DNA of 64,000 nucleotides, from contig JAPYMA010000858.1 of assembly GCA_035041965.1 (NCBI GenBank), positions 327,909-391,908 of the forward strand, in the 5' to 3' direction. Positions 36,657 to 49,780 of the stretch are shown piece after piece. The DNA is from Anisakis pegreffii. Lineage: Eukaryota; Nematoda; Chromadorea; Rhabditida; Anisakidae. A model generated the notes under the pieces. The model made no database searches. It was not told where the DNA came from and was given only the letters and a program-made list of their open reading frames with translations. The first letter of the stretch is position 1, and each line of letters opens with the position of its first letter. The position numbers and the translations under genes were made by a program.

Positions 36657-36960
36657 ATGATGAAATTTTCACTTATGCTGAGCGTATCAACCTCAGCCGT
36701 TCTGGCTAGAATATTGATACTGTTTCGTAAGGAGGGTCCGTTCATGGGGTGTGTTCCATTGAAAGCGAATATAAATTGCGTTTGGGTTATGAGCGTGTGC
36801 GTTACAGAGATGGGTTATCTATCCAATGTTGATGTAAATCAACGCTCGTCAAGAAGACCAGCTTCAAGAACGGGAATATTGCAAATGTCCAGAATAAGAG
36901 AAATTGGATTTTGGTCACTTGTTCTGCTGGGCAATCAGCGGAAGAACGAGCCGTACGTAA
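36657..36960 (+). pseudogene. Possible degenerate EGF-like coding relic
   Basis: A single 152-codon frame opens here (MMKFSLMLSV start), but the EGF-like pattern only appears when reading switches frame: HGVCSIESEYK in one frame, a CV pair in another, then GYERVRYRDGLSIQC, then VDVNQ, then EYCKCPE. That is the order of an EGF/calcium-EGF unit. It suggests an old exon carrying several small indels, or sequence errors. A donor-like GTAAGC follows at 36959. Weak evidence. Confidence 0.22.
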
Positions 36961-37629
36961 GCAAAATGCTTCTAGAACAGTCGGGAAGAACTGAAATCAA
37001 AATGTTGAATAAATGCTGCTCCCTTTTCCGCCAGCTCATCCGTAATTCTCGTAAACAAGAAAGCGATAGTGTTGCTCAGTACAAGATTGTCTGCTTGCAG
37101 TGGACGAGACGATGAGTTATCAAACTCAAGTATAACTAATTATCTGCAGTAGAGGTTCTTTTTTAACACCGCGATCATCAGTACCATAAGCACGAACTGC
37201 AACGTGATTTATTGCTTATGGCAAGTATGGCGAACGGTGATTCGTTTGCACAACCAGAGATATCTTTTAAAAAACCGACTTTGGCTGTTGCTCATAGTGG
37301 ATCTGGATGCACATGGCGCGAGATTTATGACTTGCGGCGAAGATGTGGCAGCGATACAGTTGGGTCGAAGTAGGCCTCAAAAGACCAGGCGTTATTGAAT
37401 CGGAGGACAGATGAACATTTTATTTGACAAGTTTCGATTAAATGGTTAATTTGTTGTTTTTTATGTCTGCTTCATTTTTCAGTGCTTCCTTCTCAACGCT
37501 TTCGCTCCATTTCTGTCACATTCTCAGATGGGGGCGAAATCATGAAACAGTAAAGTGAATAGTTTCATGAAATGTAAAAAGAAGACTAAGGGGTGAAGGA
37601 ATGAAAAGAATGAGATGAATTGAGAAGAG

Positions 37630-37765
37630 AGGGAACGGTAGCAGGGATAAGCGCTGTGTGGTTGGTATAAGTTGCATCCATCCAAGCGCAGAAGGGCACT
37701 GTCCTCGGTGCTGTTATTTTGCTGTACCAAACACCACCTGGAAGTGCCTGACAAATGTGGTGTGT
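37630..37765 (+). other. Cysteine-rich open frame
   Basis: A frame of ~43 codons reads RCVVGISCIHPSAEGHCP and further Cys residues (7 in 43). The spacing near EGHCPRCC is reminiscent of von Willebrand C repeats. No flanking splice sites are convincing. Confidence 0.2.
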
Positions 37766-37899
37766 CGAAGATGGTAACCTTAAAAGGCAGGCATATCACG
37801 ATTTATGAGGTTCGTTTCAACTGCGTTTTCGTTGCTATGATGATGAATATGATTGAAGTGTTTTTTGTTGCGTAAAATATGTGGTGCGACCCCGTTACA

Positions 37900-40248
37900 G
37901 GATTCGTATTTGTTGTCGTACCAGCACTTACCATAAACAAACACTTTTTTGGTCTCACTTTATTTTTCGAACTCTTCCTGCAGATCATATGATGAATAAT
38001 TTCGGCTCTCAAAAATTATTACCACTGACATTTTTCTTCCAATTACTGTCTGTGAAATGACCTTTTCTAACCTCCAACCACAACTGTTTTCGTAAACGTC
38101 GATGTGACGATGCGTATTTTTTCATCTTCGTACCATTAGGAATTCGCTTCGTCTTCACGTTCACGAAACACTGATAAACAAACTGTCGCTCTAAACGGGC
38201 GTCAATGGTATTTTCTCAGTGAAGTGGGTTCTTGGTGTTTCAAAAATTTTGTATGCAGTCATTCGATTTTGTATTGTATTATGCAGCATTTCGTTTGGTG
38301 TGCTAAATGAACAAATAAGTAAATAAGTCTGTCACTCAAGTCTCTGTGTTCTTTAATGTGATCCATCAATCAGCAACATAATCAGAGCGTTTTTGTTGAT
38401 TGTGGATGCAATTTGCAAGCATCTTAATTGTGCTTATCATATCATATCACTCATTCATTGTTACATTGTTGTTATTCTGAACATAAGAACTCCCATAAAC
38501 ATCGCATTAATATCGCAATGAAACGTATCTACATACCTGCACGTCCATGCATCATCCAAATTAGCAAACATTTATTTTTGTTTTGTTAACTGTAATTCAG
38601 TATTCGTTTTGCTTTTGTTATAAAGATGGCGCCGTTTAGGTTTGTGTCTTTTTATTTTGATATGTGTTTGTGAATATGATTGAATTATTCATTTATTTGT
38701 ATGTGCTTGCATCGATCCATTATCAACGCTGCATATAGCTGATGCATCCATATAATATCAATGACTGCTGTCTGTGTACTTTCATCTGTGCGATTCAGTG
38801 ATTCCACATTGAAGCAGCGACCATTTCACATCAACAACTTTTTGTGATTTCTTTTGCAATAATCGCCTCCACCCGATCAGAATCTGTTCATTTTTTCAGT
38901 CTTCTCAACAGTTTTTCAGTTGTCTGTCTGCTCTTTTTTCCTTTATTTATTCGTCGCGTCTATCTCTCACGTCATTTCTTTCAAATGCGAATCATCAATT
39001 CATTTGTACATTCATATTCGATCGTCTTCTATCATTTTAACACTTTTTTTAGATAGTTGTTTCTCATAATTGAATCAACCATCGAATAATTCTTCGTTCT
39101 GTGTATATTGTCACGTATCTTATTCGTAATCATTTATTAAAAATTGAGTGAATTTCTGAATTGATAACTTGCTTGATGAAGTTCACTTGAAATAGAAATA
39201 ATGACTTTTCTTTATATTTCACACTTCAATAATCATATCCAGTTTTGTTCCTTTAGACAAATGCATTGCGGACTTTTGAAATTTCGTCCATTCGCTACAC
39301 AGATTTGTCGCAAGGCTGCAGTTGTAACCGAATTCAGCTTGAAACAGTATTACGAATTCACACTTCATCAATCCATCGCTAAATTACATGTTTTGATTTG
39401 ACGATCTGCTACGATTAGTTGCCAATTTTTGAAATTTCAGTCAGAATCACCTCATCGAATTCAGTATACGATACCATGAACAAGAGTGTTTCGAGTTTTT
39501 TGGTCGCCATTACTTAAGCGTCCATGTTTTATGCTATTAATTTTCCATTTAAACTTTGAAACGATCACGATGCATTTTGATTTGTATAATTCAATAGAAC
39601 AACATATGTTATAGTTCATCAATGTTGCTGCAAGTATAGATGTGAGCCGTGTTAATGATAATCACCGCATCATGTCATGCTAACTATCGATGTCATTCTG
39701 AAAAAGTATCATGTTCTATTAATACTGAACATCATGCAAAGCATCGAAATTAATTTCTGATCTTCCATAAGCGCAGTTGTTCTCATTGACACATTAGCAT
39801 CGTTTCCATGACAATTGCAGTTGAAAGCCGTAAACATTCATTCATGTTACCGTTATGCCTTTCATTGGTAATTCGTGCGGAGGCTCGCCCTCACATAAGT
39901 CACTCCCTTGCCCGAGGTAACAAACGAATAAATTAGTCGAAAAACATTACGAGGCAGTCAATGAATGCGCTCAAATCTGATTCTTCTTTGATTCATTCTT
40001 TACAATTCGTTTTATCGAATTCGCATTCCTCTGTCGGACAGCATTTTGAAGCGACGTCTGGCAGAATATTTTTTCGTTTTCAATATTTGATTTTTTACTG
40101 CCCCAACTGATTGTACTGAATGGTAGCTGCTCGTTTGTGTCTTAAAATAACGTGTCAGTTAAGGGGATTGTTCGTAAACCATTAAAAAATGTGAAAGAAT
40201 TTGATGGGCTTTGAGTGGTGTTTTTGCTAATTACCGATCTTTTAACAG
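37900..40248. other. Spacer
   Basis: AT-rich with only short, composition-driven frames. No repeat or gene I can support. Confidence 0.4.
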
Positions 40249-40546
40249 TATGATTGACGACGATATTGATATCTTGAAATTGATGTCCCGTCTGTTCGTC
40301 GTTCAGACCAAGACCATCCAGTTTCATCAATATTCAGTGTATTTCGTAAAATATCTTTGTAGTACTACTATCGGCTATGCACTGTCCCTGTTCCTGAATT
40401 TGTAAGTGTTCATTGCAGTTGATAACGATTTGAAGTGTTCTATTCAACATTTCAGCGCATCGAACGATTTCACATTTGAGTATATCGTCACTCGACTAGA
40501 TTTTAGCCGATCTCATAAATGTTATATACGTCATACCCGTGCATGA
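40249..40546 (+). CDS. Candidate 3' exons of a plus-strand gene
   Basis: Exon 40249-40401 follows a TTTAACAG acceptor, reads MIDDDIDILKLMSRLFVVQT and then a hydrophobic stretch (LCSTTIGYALSLFLN), and ends at GTAAGT. After a 54-base intron ending in TTTCAG, exon 40456-40546 joins in phase, reads ASNDFTFEYIVTRLDFSRSH and stops at 40544-40546. Both splice sites are consensus. The hydrophobic run may be one membrane segment. Upstream exons and identity are unknown. Confidence 0.42.
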
Positions 40547-42700
40547 GCTGTTTACAATGTGTCCTTCCTTCCTCAGTACTTTTCCTGCGCTTCTCAGAAA
40601 ATCATTGTATGTAATCATTAGTCGAACTGTCCCCCACAAATCGATTCCGTCATACTGTCATTGAAATCGACGTAACGTCTATTGCATTTGCGTGAGTGGA
40701 TACGATGGAATAGAATTCCGAGAACTGTTTCCATGCTAACAGTTGTGCCGTTATAAAGTGGAATGTGGTCTGTAGAATGAAACGAGTTTATTACTGAATT
40801 GGAAGTAAGTCGTTTGAGATGATGTTTTGTACGATATGTTTTTGAGAATACTGAACCTATTGAAAGTAGTTAATAACAGTTTTATAAAAATAAACGAAAA
40901 AATCGCTTCATTTCGAACTAACTGCTGAATACTCTGTTCATAGCACTTCGTTGCCGGCTGTTGCCTGCCAGTCGCATATACAGCACTCTTCTCAGTGGCA
41001 GTAGTAATATTGATAATAATAGTATTATTAATATGATCTCTTAAATTCAATTTCAAATTGCTGTTTGTTTGTTGTTGCTGCAAGAGCAACATGTATCGTA
41101 AACGTTCCTTCTCCAAAATTTACTCCAATAAATTATAAATGAAGAAGTAACAGCCGTTCACGGCTCGGTATTCATAACATCAACGAATAAATAATGCTGG
41201 TGATATGACTAGTTAAGTGCACATACGCACTCAACTATCTCATCAAAGCAAATATCAATGACATCAGAAATGAGAATCGGAAGTGCTGTTGATAGTGAGT
41301 GTTGAGTGGTTGGGCATGTTGGATGGCGTGCAACGTGCAGCGAAAATCAACTTGTTATGTGCACTCGAGGCTTGCCACACCCAGATTCTGTTCCGTTCAT
41401 AAATATACCAACATCTACTCAATGTCGGTGTGTCGATATCATTTGCATTTGTTCCCATATTCGAATTGCGTTCTGCTTCTTCGATTTGTCATCTTCATAG
41501 TGATTTCATTCATGTGTCTGGAACTGTTCAATATCAATTCACTTGAGCGCGTGACTTTTGTGTGGCGATCGTTGCTGTTTATTGGTGATTATGGTTCTTT
41601 GGTGCTGAAAAGATGAAAATTTCACTTTATTAGAATTCATTGGTCATGCAATCGAAGTTGTCATTTAATTCAATAGTGTGCTAGAGATGATCGATGGATT
41701 GATTGTCTTCATTCTTCTTCTCATTTGTTAGCAAAAGTTTTTATTCGTCATTTCATACTGTACTATCAACTCATTTTTTTATTAGTGCAGCAATGCTCAC
41801 GTTAACCATTGCATTCATGTATTGATGATGTCTATTACTCGATTTCATATCATCGTTATGTCATTTGATTATGAAAATCGAATATTTCCTTTAATAACTA
41901 GACCAATTTACGTTTTTCATTGATGGAAGTCCTCAAAATATGACTCATTTTCAATTACATCACTATTTTGAATTATAATATGAGTTTATTTCCTATTCCA
42001 GCCTCTATATCCGACTTCATAGTTTTGATGCTTTTTAACTCCGAATTCTGTAAACGGTTGGAATTATCAATAGCTTACGAATGGCTTAAAAACTGTTCAG
42101 TTGTTTGCATTTTGTTCTGCGATTCTCAGCTGGTTGGCTTCTCAACCAATCACAGTACCTGAATTCATCCGTATTGCTTAGATGTGAGATTTTATACTGA
42201 AATTCGACACACATATGCTTTATGTTGACTTTTCGACAGCTTATCATAGGAGAAGAGGTAATGAAAAATGCACGTTCAGGCAGTATAAAACACCTCGTTT
42301 TCGTTGAACGATTTCGAGTTATCAAATTATTCTCATTCATAGTTTCATTGATTTTGGGAACTCGTTTTGACATTATGAATTGTTTTTGGTTGAGTTCGAT
42401 GTAAGCAAACTCATCATCATTGGATGTGTACATTTGTGTGTGTCTGACGGTGAGTGTATTCATTCTGTATTACGTGATTTCAACAATTTGTTTAGGTAAA
42501 TGTGCTAACGTTTTACTGAATTGCGTTTATGTATTTACGTGCATTCGTATTTTTGTTTACAAAAATGCCTTCAAAGTGATGATCATTTGACTTTCGGTTT
42601 TGTGTAATATACAAACAGACATAAACATATTTTTATGTTTGTTCTTATTTGGTATATTCACTTGTTTATCCGTCATCTTTTATGTGATCATATACACATG

Positions 42701-42740
42701 CAGTGGCCTAGCTAGGATTTTTTGCACAAGTGGGGGCAAG
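42701..42740 (+). mobile_element. Possible solo DNA-transposon terminus
   Basis: CAGTGGCCTAGCTAGGATTT followed by a G-rich run resembles the common CAGTGGCGTAGC..AGG ends of some animal DNA transposons (hAT-like). No matching inverted end was found nearby, so a fragment at best. Confidence 0.3.
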
Positions 42741-42801
42741 ATACTCTGGTTCAAAAAAAAAACTGCTGAATTTTAGGGTGTATCTTTCTAGGTTCATATT
42801 T

Positions 42802-42914
42802 TGTTCCTTCTCCCTCCCCTTCTTCGTCTTTCTTCTCCTATTTACCTTCCTTACAGTAGAGGGGGGAGAAAGGGGAAAAAAAGAAGGAAGGAGAAAGAAA
42901 GGTGAGGGCGAGAG
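42802..42914. repeat. Polypyrimidine tract followed by polypurine tract
   Basis: 42802-42850 is almost all C/T and 42857-42914 is almost all G/A on the same strand. The two could form an imperfect hairpin or triplex. Confidence 0.6.
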
Positions 42915-43719
42915 ATTGCGCTCTCAGTGTATATCCACTTCCCTTTCGAGTATGACAGGGTTAATATAAATGTGCTATTTATTAAAAACCCACATCGTTT
43001 CGTCTGTCGCAAAATCGGCCGTGTTTTAAAGGTCATGATTGTTTGTGACTTGAACGTAATTCATAGCCGTGAATTTATTTTCAACGTTGCTTTTTTCAAT
43101 GCTTCTTGACGCTTACAACGGTTTTTAATGAACGTTCCCCTTCAAGCGCATATATAATAAATATAATTATGAATCATCGTTGATGTTTTACTCCATAATC
43201 GCATTGTATAGCGATACAGAATCACATTCGCAAATGTAATCGCCGTAATGCGGTGTTGTCCGACGCGATTGCTGCAAGAAACTGTCGGTTGGTGTTTCTC
43301 ATCGGTATTGAAGTTCTTCGATGCATATTGAAACGATTTCTCGATTTATTTTTTCCAGGTCATTAAAAATTCGCAAATGACTCGTTCTTGTCGATGTTAT
43401 TATACGATCTAAGCGACTCGTGCAACTTTTTTTTGTTATTGCGTGCAGTATCCGTAATTGGATTAGGGATAGTAACAATACTATTGCAAGGAAGTATTAG
43501 AATGCAGCTGAATTTTCTGCCTGCCTGTTGTAATTGTTTGCTTTCTGGTGAAAACGATTTTAAACATTCTTTAGAACGAGAAAAATAAAATTGCACGTTT
43601 TAAAGTAAGTAAATTGCACTTTTGTTTATAAGTTATGTTATGAGAGTTTAGCATTTCAATGAAATGTTGTGTTCGTTATTATGTTATTTAGTATTTCAAA
43701 TTATATTTACCACAGTCCA

Positions 43720-44690
43720 GCCAGCGTTGGGGACCGAAAGACTTTTTCGGTGGTCATCAACAAGGCTTATTTTGGGCGTTGGTTGTTGGCTACCGGATTA
43801 AGGTCTCTGTAAGGTCATCGAACGATCAGTCACTTTCGCTATCGGTCGATGGCCATCAAATATCGACTTTTTTCGAACACGTCTGATTGGCATTGAAAGT
43901 CGTTTTTTTTTTCGTCAGCTCTAATGTAAGAATTGAGATGGGCTGTTTGTTTGCACCATCACTTTTAAGTTTGTTGTCGTTTGGAGCTAGTCGTTGAATG
44001 TGCACTTGGCTAACACCCTCAGTAATACAACACTTTATTTCGTAGCATTATGAGAAATCGTCATTTTATGAATAGGCGAGACAAAAACAAGCACAAAACG
44101 GTGTAATCAATAGCAAAAAGAAAGTGGAAACAAAGTAAAATCTAGAAGAAGAGTGATGTGGTTATTCTTTATGAATATCGAAAGAAAACAGGGCGAGATC
44201 AGCAAAAAACAACTGTAGTTGATTTTTTGAAAACCCGTCTGGATGTGTTCGTTTTGTTAGGAATCGGTTTTGTTTTTCATCAGTGCGGAATGCTCCTAAG
44301 TTACCCCACGCAAATTTGCTCGAATAGTATATATTGTGTGAATATCACATTCAGACAAATTCACCATTGGTGTCTGCGTCCGTACACCTGAGAGGTGCAT
44401 AGAACCACATGTAGTGGGTGTTGTCTGCAACATATCTTGTATCGCATCTGCTTAAGCATAGAGGTGAGCCGGAGAACTTTACAGTGACGGAATATGCTTG
44501 CTGATCTGTGACTAGCGATGGACGAGAGATTTGACGGCTACCATGGACCGAACATCGCCTCGATTTTGATCGGTGGCCGCCGAAGGGGGCATTTCCAGTC
44601 CTCGGTCGATGGCCATTGAAAATAAGTTGTGTTAGACGCAGACCGATCAGCCTCTTTGGATTCCGATTGATGGTCACCGACCTAACTTTA
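43720..44690. repeat. Cluster of diverged CGGT(C/G)GATGGCCATC-like motifs
   Basis: TCGGTCGATGGCCAT occurs near 43844 and again near 44604. Related forms (TCGGTGGTCATC, GATCGGTGGCCGCC, CGATTGATGGTCACC, GGTTGTTGGCTACC) occur within the same ~1 kb, which is GC-richer than its surroundings. Likely remnants of one repeat family. Confidence 0.45.
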
Positions 44691-45894
44691 ACGCAGTCAT
44701 TAGAAATGGTAGTGTTCGCGTTTTTTCTCAACGGTAGTGTCATCGTAATGTCATTAGTGCAGTTTCCCTCACTACGTTACATTGGGAAGTGATTACTTGA
44801 TGTAGTAATCGGTTGTTATGGAATAACAATTAGACCGAATGTTGCCAAAGTGACACTGAAATGCAAATAAATATCACACTGAATCAATACTATTGTTATC
44901 ACTGAGTAGTAGTAGTCGTTCACCATTACTGCATTCACTCGTTCCTCATTCACAATACGAAACGAACGTAATGATCTTTCGTCATTTCATAAATTATCGA
45001 TCCATTGTTTTGATGATTTACTATTATCGAGTAGTGGAGTACGTAGTATTTGAAATATCGATGATGTCATCCTGGCTGTAGTGCCCTTTGCAGTCAGTAT
45101 TCTTAATGCTATCGTATTCATTACACTGAATTTAGCATCAGTTGATACAGCGTTCTTAGTGGATGTAAAAAATAGGATTAGATGAAATTAGATGATTAGA
45201 TGAACTGATGAAAACGCTTCGTATCGAGGTTGGAGGTTTTTTTCATCGAGGTTTCTACTGAAATTTATGTGACTTCACATAATGAATATGAATAGCATTG
45301 TAATAGAATAGTGTACACGACAAAGTGGAATCACGACATGTAATGGCATTTAATCGCTTTGTATTAGTACTGAAAGAGTTTTTTAGAGGCTGGAATGATA
45401 ACAAAAATTATTTGTTATTGTTATTAGTCGTTTTTGTAATTGAATTACCTGAACCGGTTGAAGACGTTTCAATGCGATTATGCTGAAGTTAGTCTGAATA
45501 TGGTGCGATTCGATGTTTGCATCGTTGTGTATTTAGTTGTGCATGCGAATGCATCAAACTGAATGTTTGTTTCATTATTGTAATATTCTCACTCTCGGTG
45601 TATTGTTGTTGCGTTATGTAATCTTCTCATAATAACGCTTTATGAACCAAACAACTTTTTACGACCATTCATTTTGTTACCTTTATTTTGTTTCATTAAT
45701 ATTCGTTTTGTTTCTCTAATCATTTGAAATTGATAATTCAGTTCATTCACTCATGTCTCCCTTCATTATATGCATTCTTTTTGTGTTGTCGATCAGGAAT
45801 ATCCTACTTACCTCATTACATAATTGCGATTGTTAGTTTGCTTTACCGCTAAATTAATTTCGAAAAGCTAAAAGATGTTAAGCCCTCTAGTTTT

Positions 45895-48816
45895 CTAATC
45901 CTGACTCATCCGTCCTCTGTTCTTTTCAAATTCATCGAAATGCTTGAGTAGGTATTTTGTGGAGTTTACCATATTGAAAATGATCTTCAAACTACTGGTT
46001 CTCGACGGAGTGCTTGATGTGTCTTTCATGTTCGAATGTTTGCATCTCAGGGGTCTTGATGAAGCTATTAGACCAGTGTTTCGTGACGGTTTAACCGATG
46101 AATAGAAATACAACATTATAAATTACAACTAGAGAAACATCCATAAATCGTCATTTAGTGCCATTATATCATCCAAACCACTCTCTTTCATTTCACAAAT
46201 AACGACTGCCGTAGTTTGTGCTCAAGTATGGACATAATCCGCTAGTTTCGATAAATACGCTCTCAACTCGACGACTGTTTTCTGATTGTTAGATAGCAAA
46301 ATTACATGCGTGAATAATAAGTCGAAATATTCAGTAAAGGGTCTACTAATTTCGATTAGTTCATCGAATTTGAAATGCAACATTTATTCATCAAGAACTG
46401 AATGCACTGATTGGTACAAGTTTTGATATTCACCCCTCTACGCATGACTGATATTTATATGTTAAGGTGAGTGAATCATAAAATTATTTCCATCTTGTTT
46501 ATCAAAGGAAATTTTCTTTCGAGCATTTTTTCATGCACATTGCGTCTGTCTGTCTGCCTTTCTTATGCCGTTTCTAGCATCATCGCGAGTGCAATCCTGT
46601 ATTGCACCCTCCCTCCAATTTTCCTCGCACTCGATCGATTCATTCATATCGTTTTTTGCGTTATTTCTGGATCCTTGAACGCTTTTATGTCTCTGCTACA
46701 TAGCCAAATGGTTGCTTGTTTATTTTTTCATCGATTTATCCGTTGTTATATGCGTTTCTGGTTTATATTTTCGTACACTTATCATTATCGCCGTTCTTAT
46801 GTATCGCATACGTACGTGTAGAGTATGTTATCCATTTAACTGTTTATCAATATTGATCGAGATGACTATCCATTTGCGAGAAAATTCAACAACGATATGG
46901 ACTTCTGTCGTTGGTTTCGTCATTCGATTATTGCAGTACACAACATCAAAATCCGCTTTTACTATTTGCTTAGTTGGTGTCGATAGAAAAATTAACTCCC
47001 GAAAATGTGGCGGCTGACGCACTGAATTTTTCTTCGTCTTTATTTTTTAGTGCAGTTTCTGCGCGTGGATATATTTCTTTGTGTGTATCATGAGTACATT
47101 TCTCGCCATCACGAAGAACATCCTATCCCCACTCCATTACAACGCTTCTTCGATCATCCTTTCACCTACCTCTCATATCGTTGTTCTCTTTCACCAGTCA
47201 TATTGCTATTGTTGTTGTTAATATCGCTTCATTCATTGTTATAATGAAATTACTCATCAATTATTGTTAATTAACGCCTACAAAAGAAATTATCTAATTT
47301 TATGTCGTATTTTTTACTTGATTTATTGCTTTCTTAAGGCGAGAATGCTCAATCCATTATTCCACACATCTTCTTTATCCAAAATCCCTTCGCGTAATTC
47401 GTGTTTTATATTTGCTCATGATCGGATTTTAAGTCCCTCTATTGATACTTCATACTCAGAAATATTTTATATTAACTTTTGAGGCTGACAAATGGTTATA
47501 ACAAAGTTCTCATCTCATATTACACCCGTTTGATTTGATATCGTCTGAAGCGATGCGAAAGAACTGCGTACTTCATAAACCATTTTCAGTTATGAATTTC
47601 CACCGTGATTTAGGTCATCCAACTGCCTAGAATGTCCATGCGCTCACTGTATCACTGTAATGTGTCTTCGGGGACCATGGCTACTCGTGAATAATTTCAA
47701 TTTTATCTTCAATTTGCAATTGCTATGCTGAGCAGAAGTACTGAACGGTTCTTATCAGTTGATTCATTAACGCATCACTAATGATTTGTGATGCGTTAAC
47801 GTCACCCGTAGTGATGACTTGTTCGCTCCCCATTCATTTGTCTTTGTTATGATTGCTACACTATATTCACTACATTCGCTGGAAGCAAATGCCTCACGTC
47901 AGCTAAATAATCATGAGTTTTGATCAGCTATAAACACACATTAAACTATATGATACGACAGTAATATACTTCCGCATCTTCCCCTGTGCGTTTACATTTT
48001 CGTTGTTAAAAAATTCGGTGATTGAATTGATTGTTCGAATTTTTGGTAGCTTCAATAGTAATAGTTGTATTTTGAAGTTAGAATTGATAAACACTGGGCC
48101 GAGTGTGGTGTTGATATCTCGTTTGATGCATTTCAAATTCGCTTGAGGCAATGCAACTTTTACTGGTCTGTTTGTTCCTTTCGATGGGCTGAGTTTCCAC
48201 GATGAACCCTGAACGCTTTTATCTTCTTGCCTGCAAATGATAGCTTCCTGTCTTGGAAATTTCTTGCTCTGAGCGATTGGCTACACTATTGTGTTATCGC
48301 TTGCAAGAAGTGATTAGGATAAAGGAATATAAAAGGTTGCACTTATAGTTCCTATAAGTGCACATTAGATCACATCCAGACGTTTTATATCTGCAACATC
48401 GCAGTGTATAATTAGTGCTGATATGTCTAATCATACTTCTGTTTCCTAAAAGTGCATCAAGATTTTTAATTATGCTCGTGTTCATTGCTTCGATGGATTT
48501 TTTAGAGTCTTTTCCGAAAGAACTCGTCAACAGTGTAGATTTGAATTATAAGCATTAATGAAGTAGTTGTTTATGTCGTCTAATTTCCTTTTTTCATCTT
48601 CGCGAAACCCATATCTGATTCTGTAAGCAGTCGACTGAATGATGTCAATGCACGTCGTCCATCTGATGATGTCAGTCTTTGCTCAATATTCATTTCGTAA
48701 AAGAATGAATGATATTGTTTTCGAATTTCAGTTGACATTCACCAATTGTGCGATTCAACTGGTAACAGTTTTACCACTTTCGGATCATTCATTTGCGTTG
48801 ATCTTGTTTTCGGCAT
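45895..48816 (-). CDS. Unrecognised multi-exon minus-strand gene
   Basis: Several coding-like exons line up. 48816-48743 starts MPKTRSTQMNDPKVVKLL with a GTGAAT donor; 48634-48609 (RLLTESDM) and an exon from 48508 (SKKSIEAMNTSIIKNL) join in phase; 48230 downward follows an ATTTGCAG acceptor and reads QEDKSVQGSSWKLSPSK and later NTTLGPVFINSNFKIQ; 47021 to about 46870 reads RQPPHFRELIFLSTPTK; and 46116-45895 ends FDEFEKNRGRMSQD before a TAG. Composition is basic and Ser/Thr/Asn-rich with no signal peptide, suggesting an intracellular, possibly nuclear protein. Joins between 47940 and 46116 are not resolved, so the lower exons might belong to a second gene. No family recognised. Confidence 0.42.
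47767..47799. repeat. Short inverted repeat
   Basis: TTAACGCATCAC at 47767-47778 pairs perfectly with 47788-47799 around a 9-base loop. Confidence 0.8.
48338..48362. repeat. Short inverted repeat
   Basis: TGCACTTATAG at 48338-48348 pairs with CTATAAGTGCA at 48352-48362 around TTC. It falls in a probable intron of the minus-strand gene. Confidence 0.8.
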
Positions 48817-49780
48817 ATGAAATGCGTGACCAACAGTAGACATTTCAGTAATACCGTCATTCATTATGCGACAAGTGGCGCATTTTTAAAATCTCATTTC
48901 AATTAGAATGTTTCCAATTAAATGTCAATTTCGCAATCGGAAGCTGCTCGTTGTTCTCATCACTTTGCTTATTCACCTTTGACACTCGTTTCACTTGACA
49001 TTCCAGTGGAACATCCTCAAAATTACTCAACTACAAATGCATTTCTTTAGTGTTCTTTGTGACTTCTGCCAACTGACAACTTGATGTTTTTATTCGATAA
49101 AGAAGCATCCTTTGACTGAGTGAATGGTTCAACTTGAAGTTATTTGAGGAAAGCAGAATTGTGGATTAGAAGGTGATGATATGGTTTTGACGATAGCACT
49201 GAATTTCAGAATGCGACATTCCACCTACACCATCAGCTTTTTTGTATACTAGGAAGATCCTTGTTGAACTAAACCCGAAAGTTCCTCTTTCTTCTCTCGT
49301 CGTTCATTGTTTCCTCTGTTTTCTCGACTCGAAACGACGACAAAATATGTTGTGTCATATGTCGATATATTCTGATCTCTGAAACCTAAGTTCATTTCAG
49401 AGGTGTTTTGTTGGCTTCGTCAGTATTTCGAGTTTGTAATCTTATTGATAAGAGCAGTAATAAAAAAAACAATTTTACTGTTGTTATTACAATCGCGACG
49501 TCAACTGTTTTGCGCCGTGGCGCTACTATGTGCTCATGATGAATTGAGTAATCTGATAAGAAACATATTCGACACAGCAAACCTGAATTAATATTTATCC
49601 TTGGTTATATCATCAAACAGCGACTGATATCTGTTTTTGGAAGTTGATCTCACATTCAATTGGTATTCATTGATCTATTCACTATATCTTCCATTAAAAA
49701 CTTTTAAACTGCTCGTTTCCAACGCAATATTTATCAATTAGCTGTATGTATTATTGTTAGTTCTCAAAATAATCACTTCA
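48817..49780. other. Intergenic region between divergent genes
   Basis: Separates the start of the minus-strand gene (48816) from the start of the IRS gene (49781), so it probably holds both promoters. No clear TATA or initiator element stands out. The overlapping frames at 49392-49591 on both strands show no coding character. Confidence 0.4.

Larger units (their letters stand above)
40547..45894. other. Spacer with several low-complexity and repeat tracts
   Basis: Contains a transposon-terminus-like sequence at 42701, a pyrimidine tract followed by a purine tract at 42802-42914, and a repeat cluster at 43720-44690. A minus frame at 41116-40751 begins MEKERLRYMLLLQQQQ and could be a small exon, without splice partners. 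No supportable gene. Confidence 0.4.

Noticed and set aside
42086..42463. 125-codon minus-strand frame
   Set aside because: No convincing start context, splice partners or family features; overlapping frames on the plus strand are equally open.
44351..44743. 130-codon minus-strand frame
   Set aside because: It runs through the motif-repeat cluster; its repeated GHR-type words mirror the DNA repeat. No splice sites.
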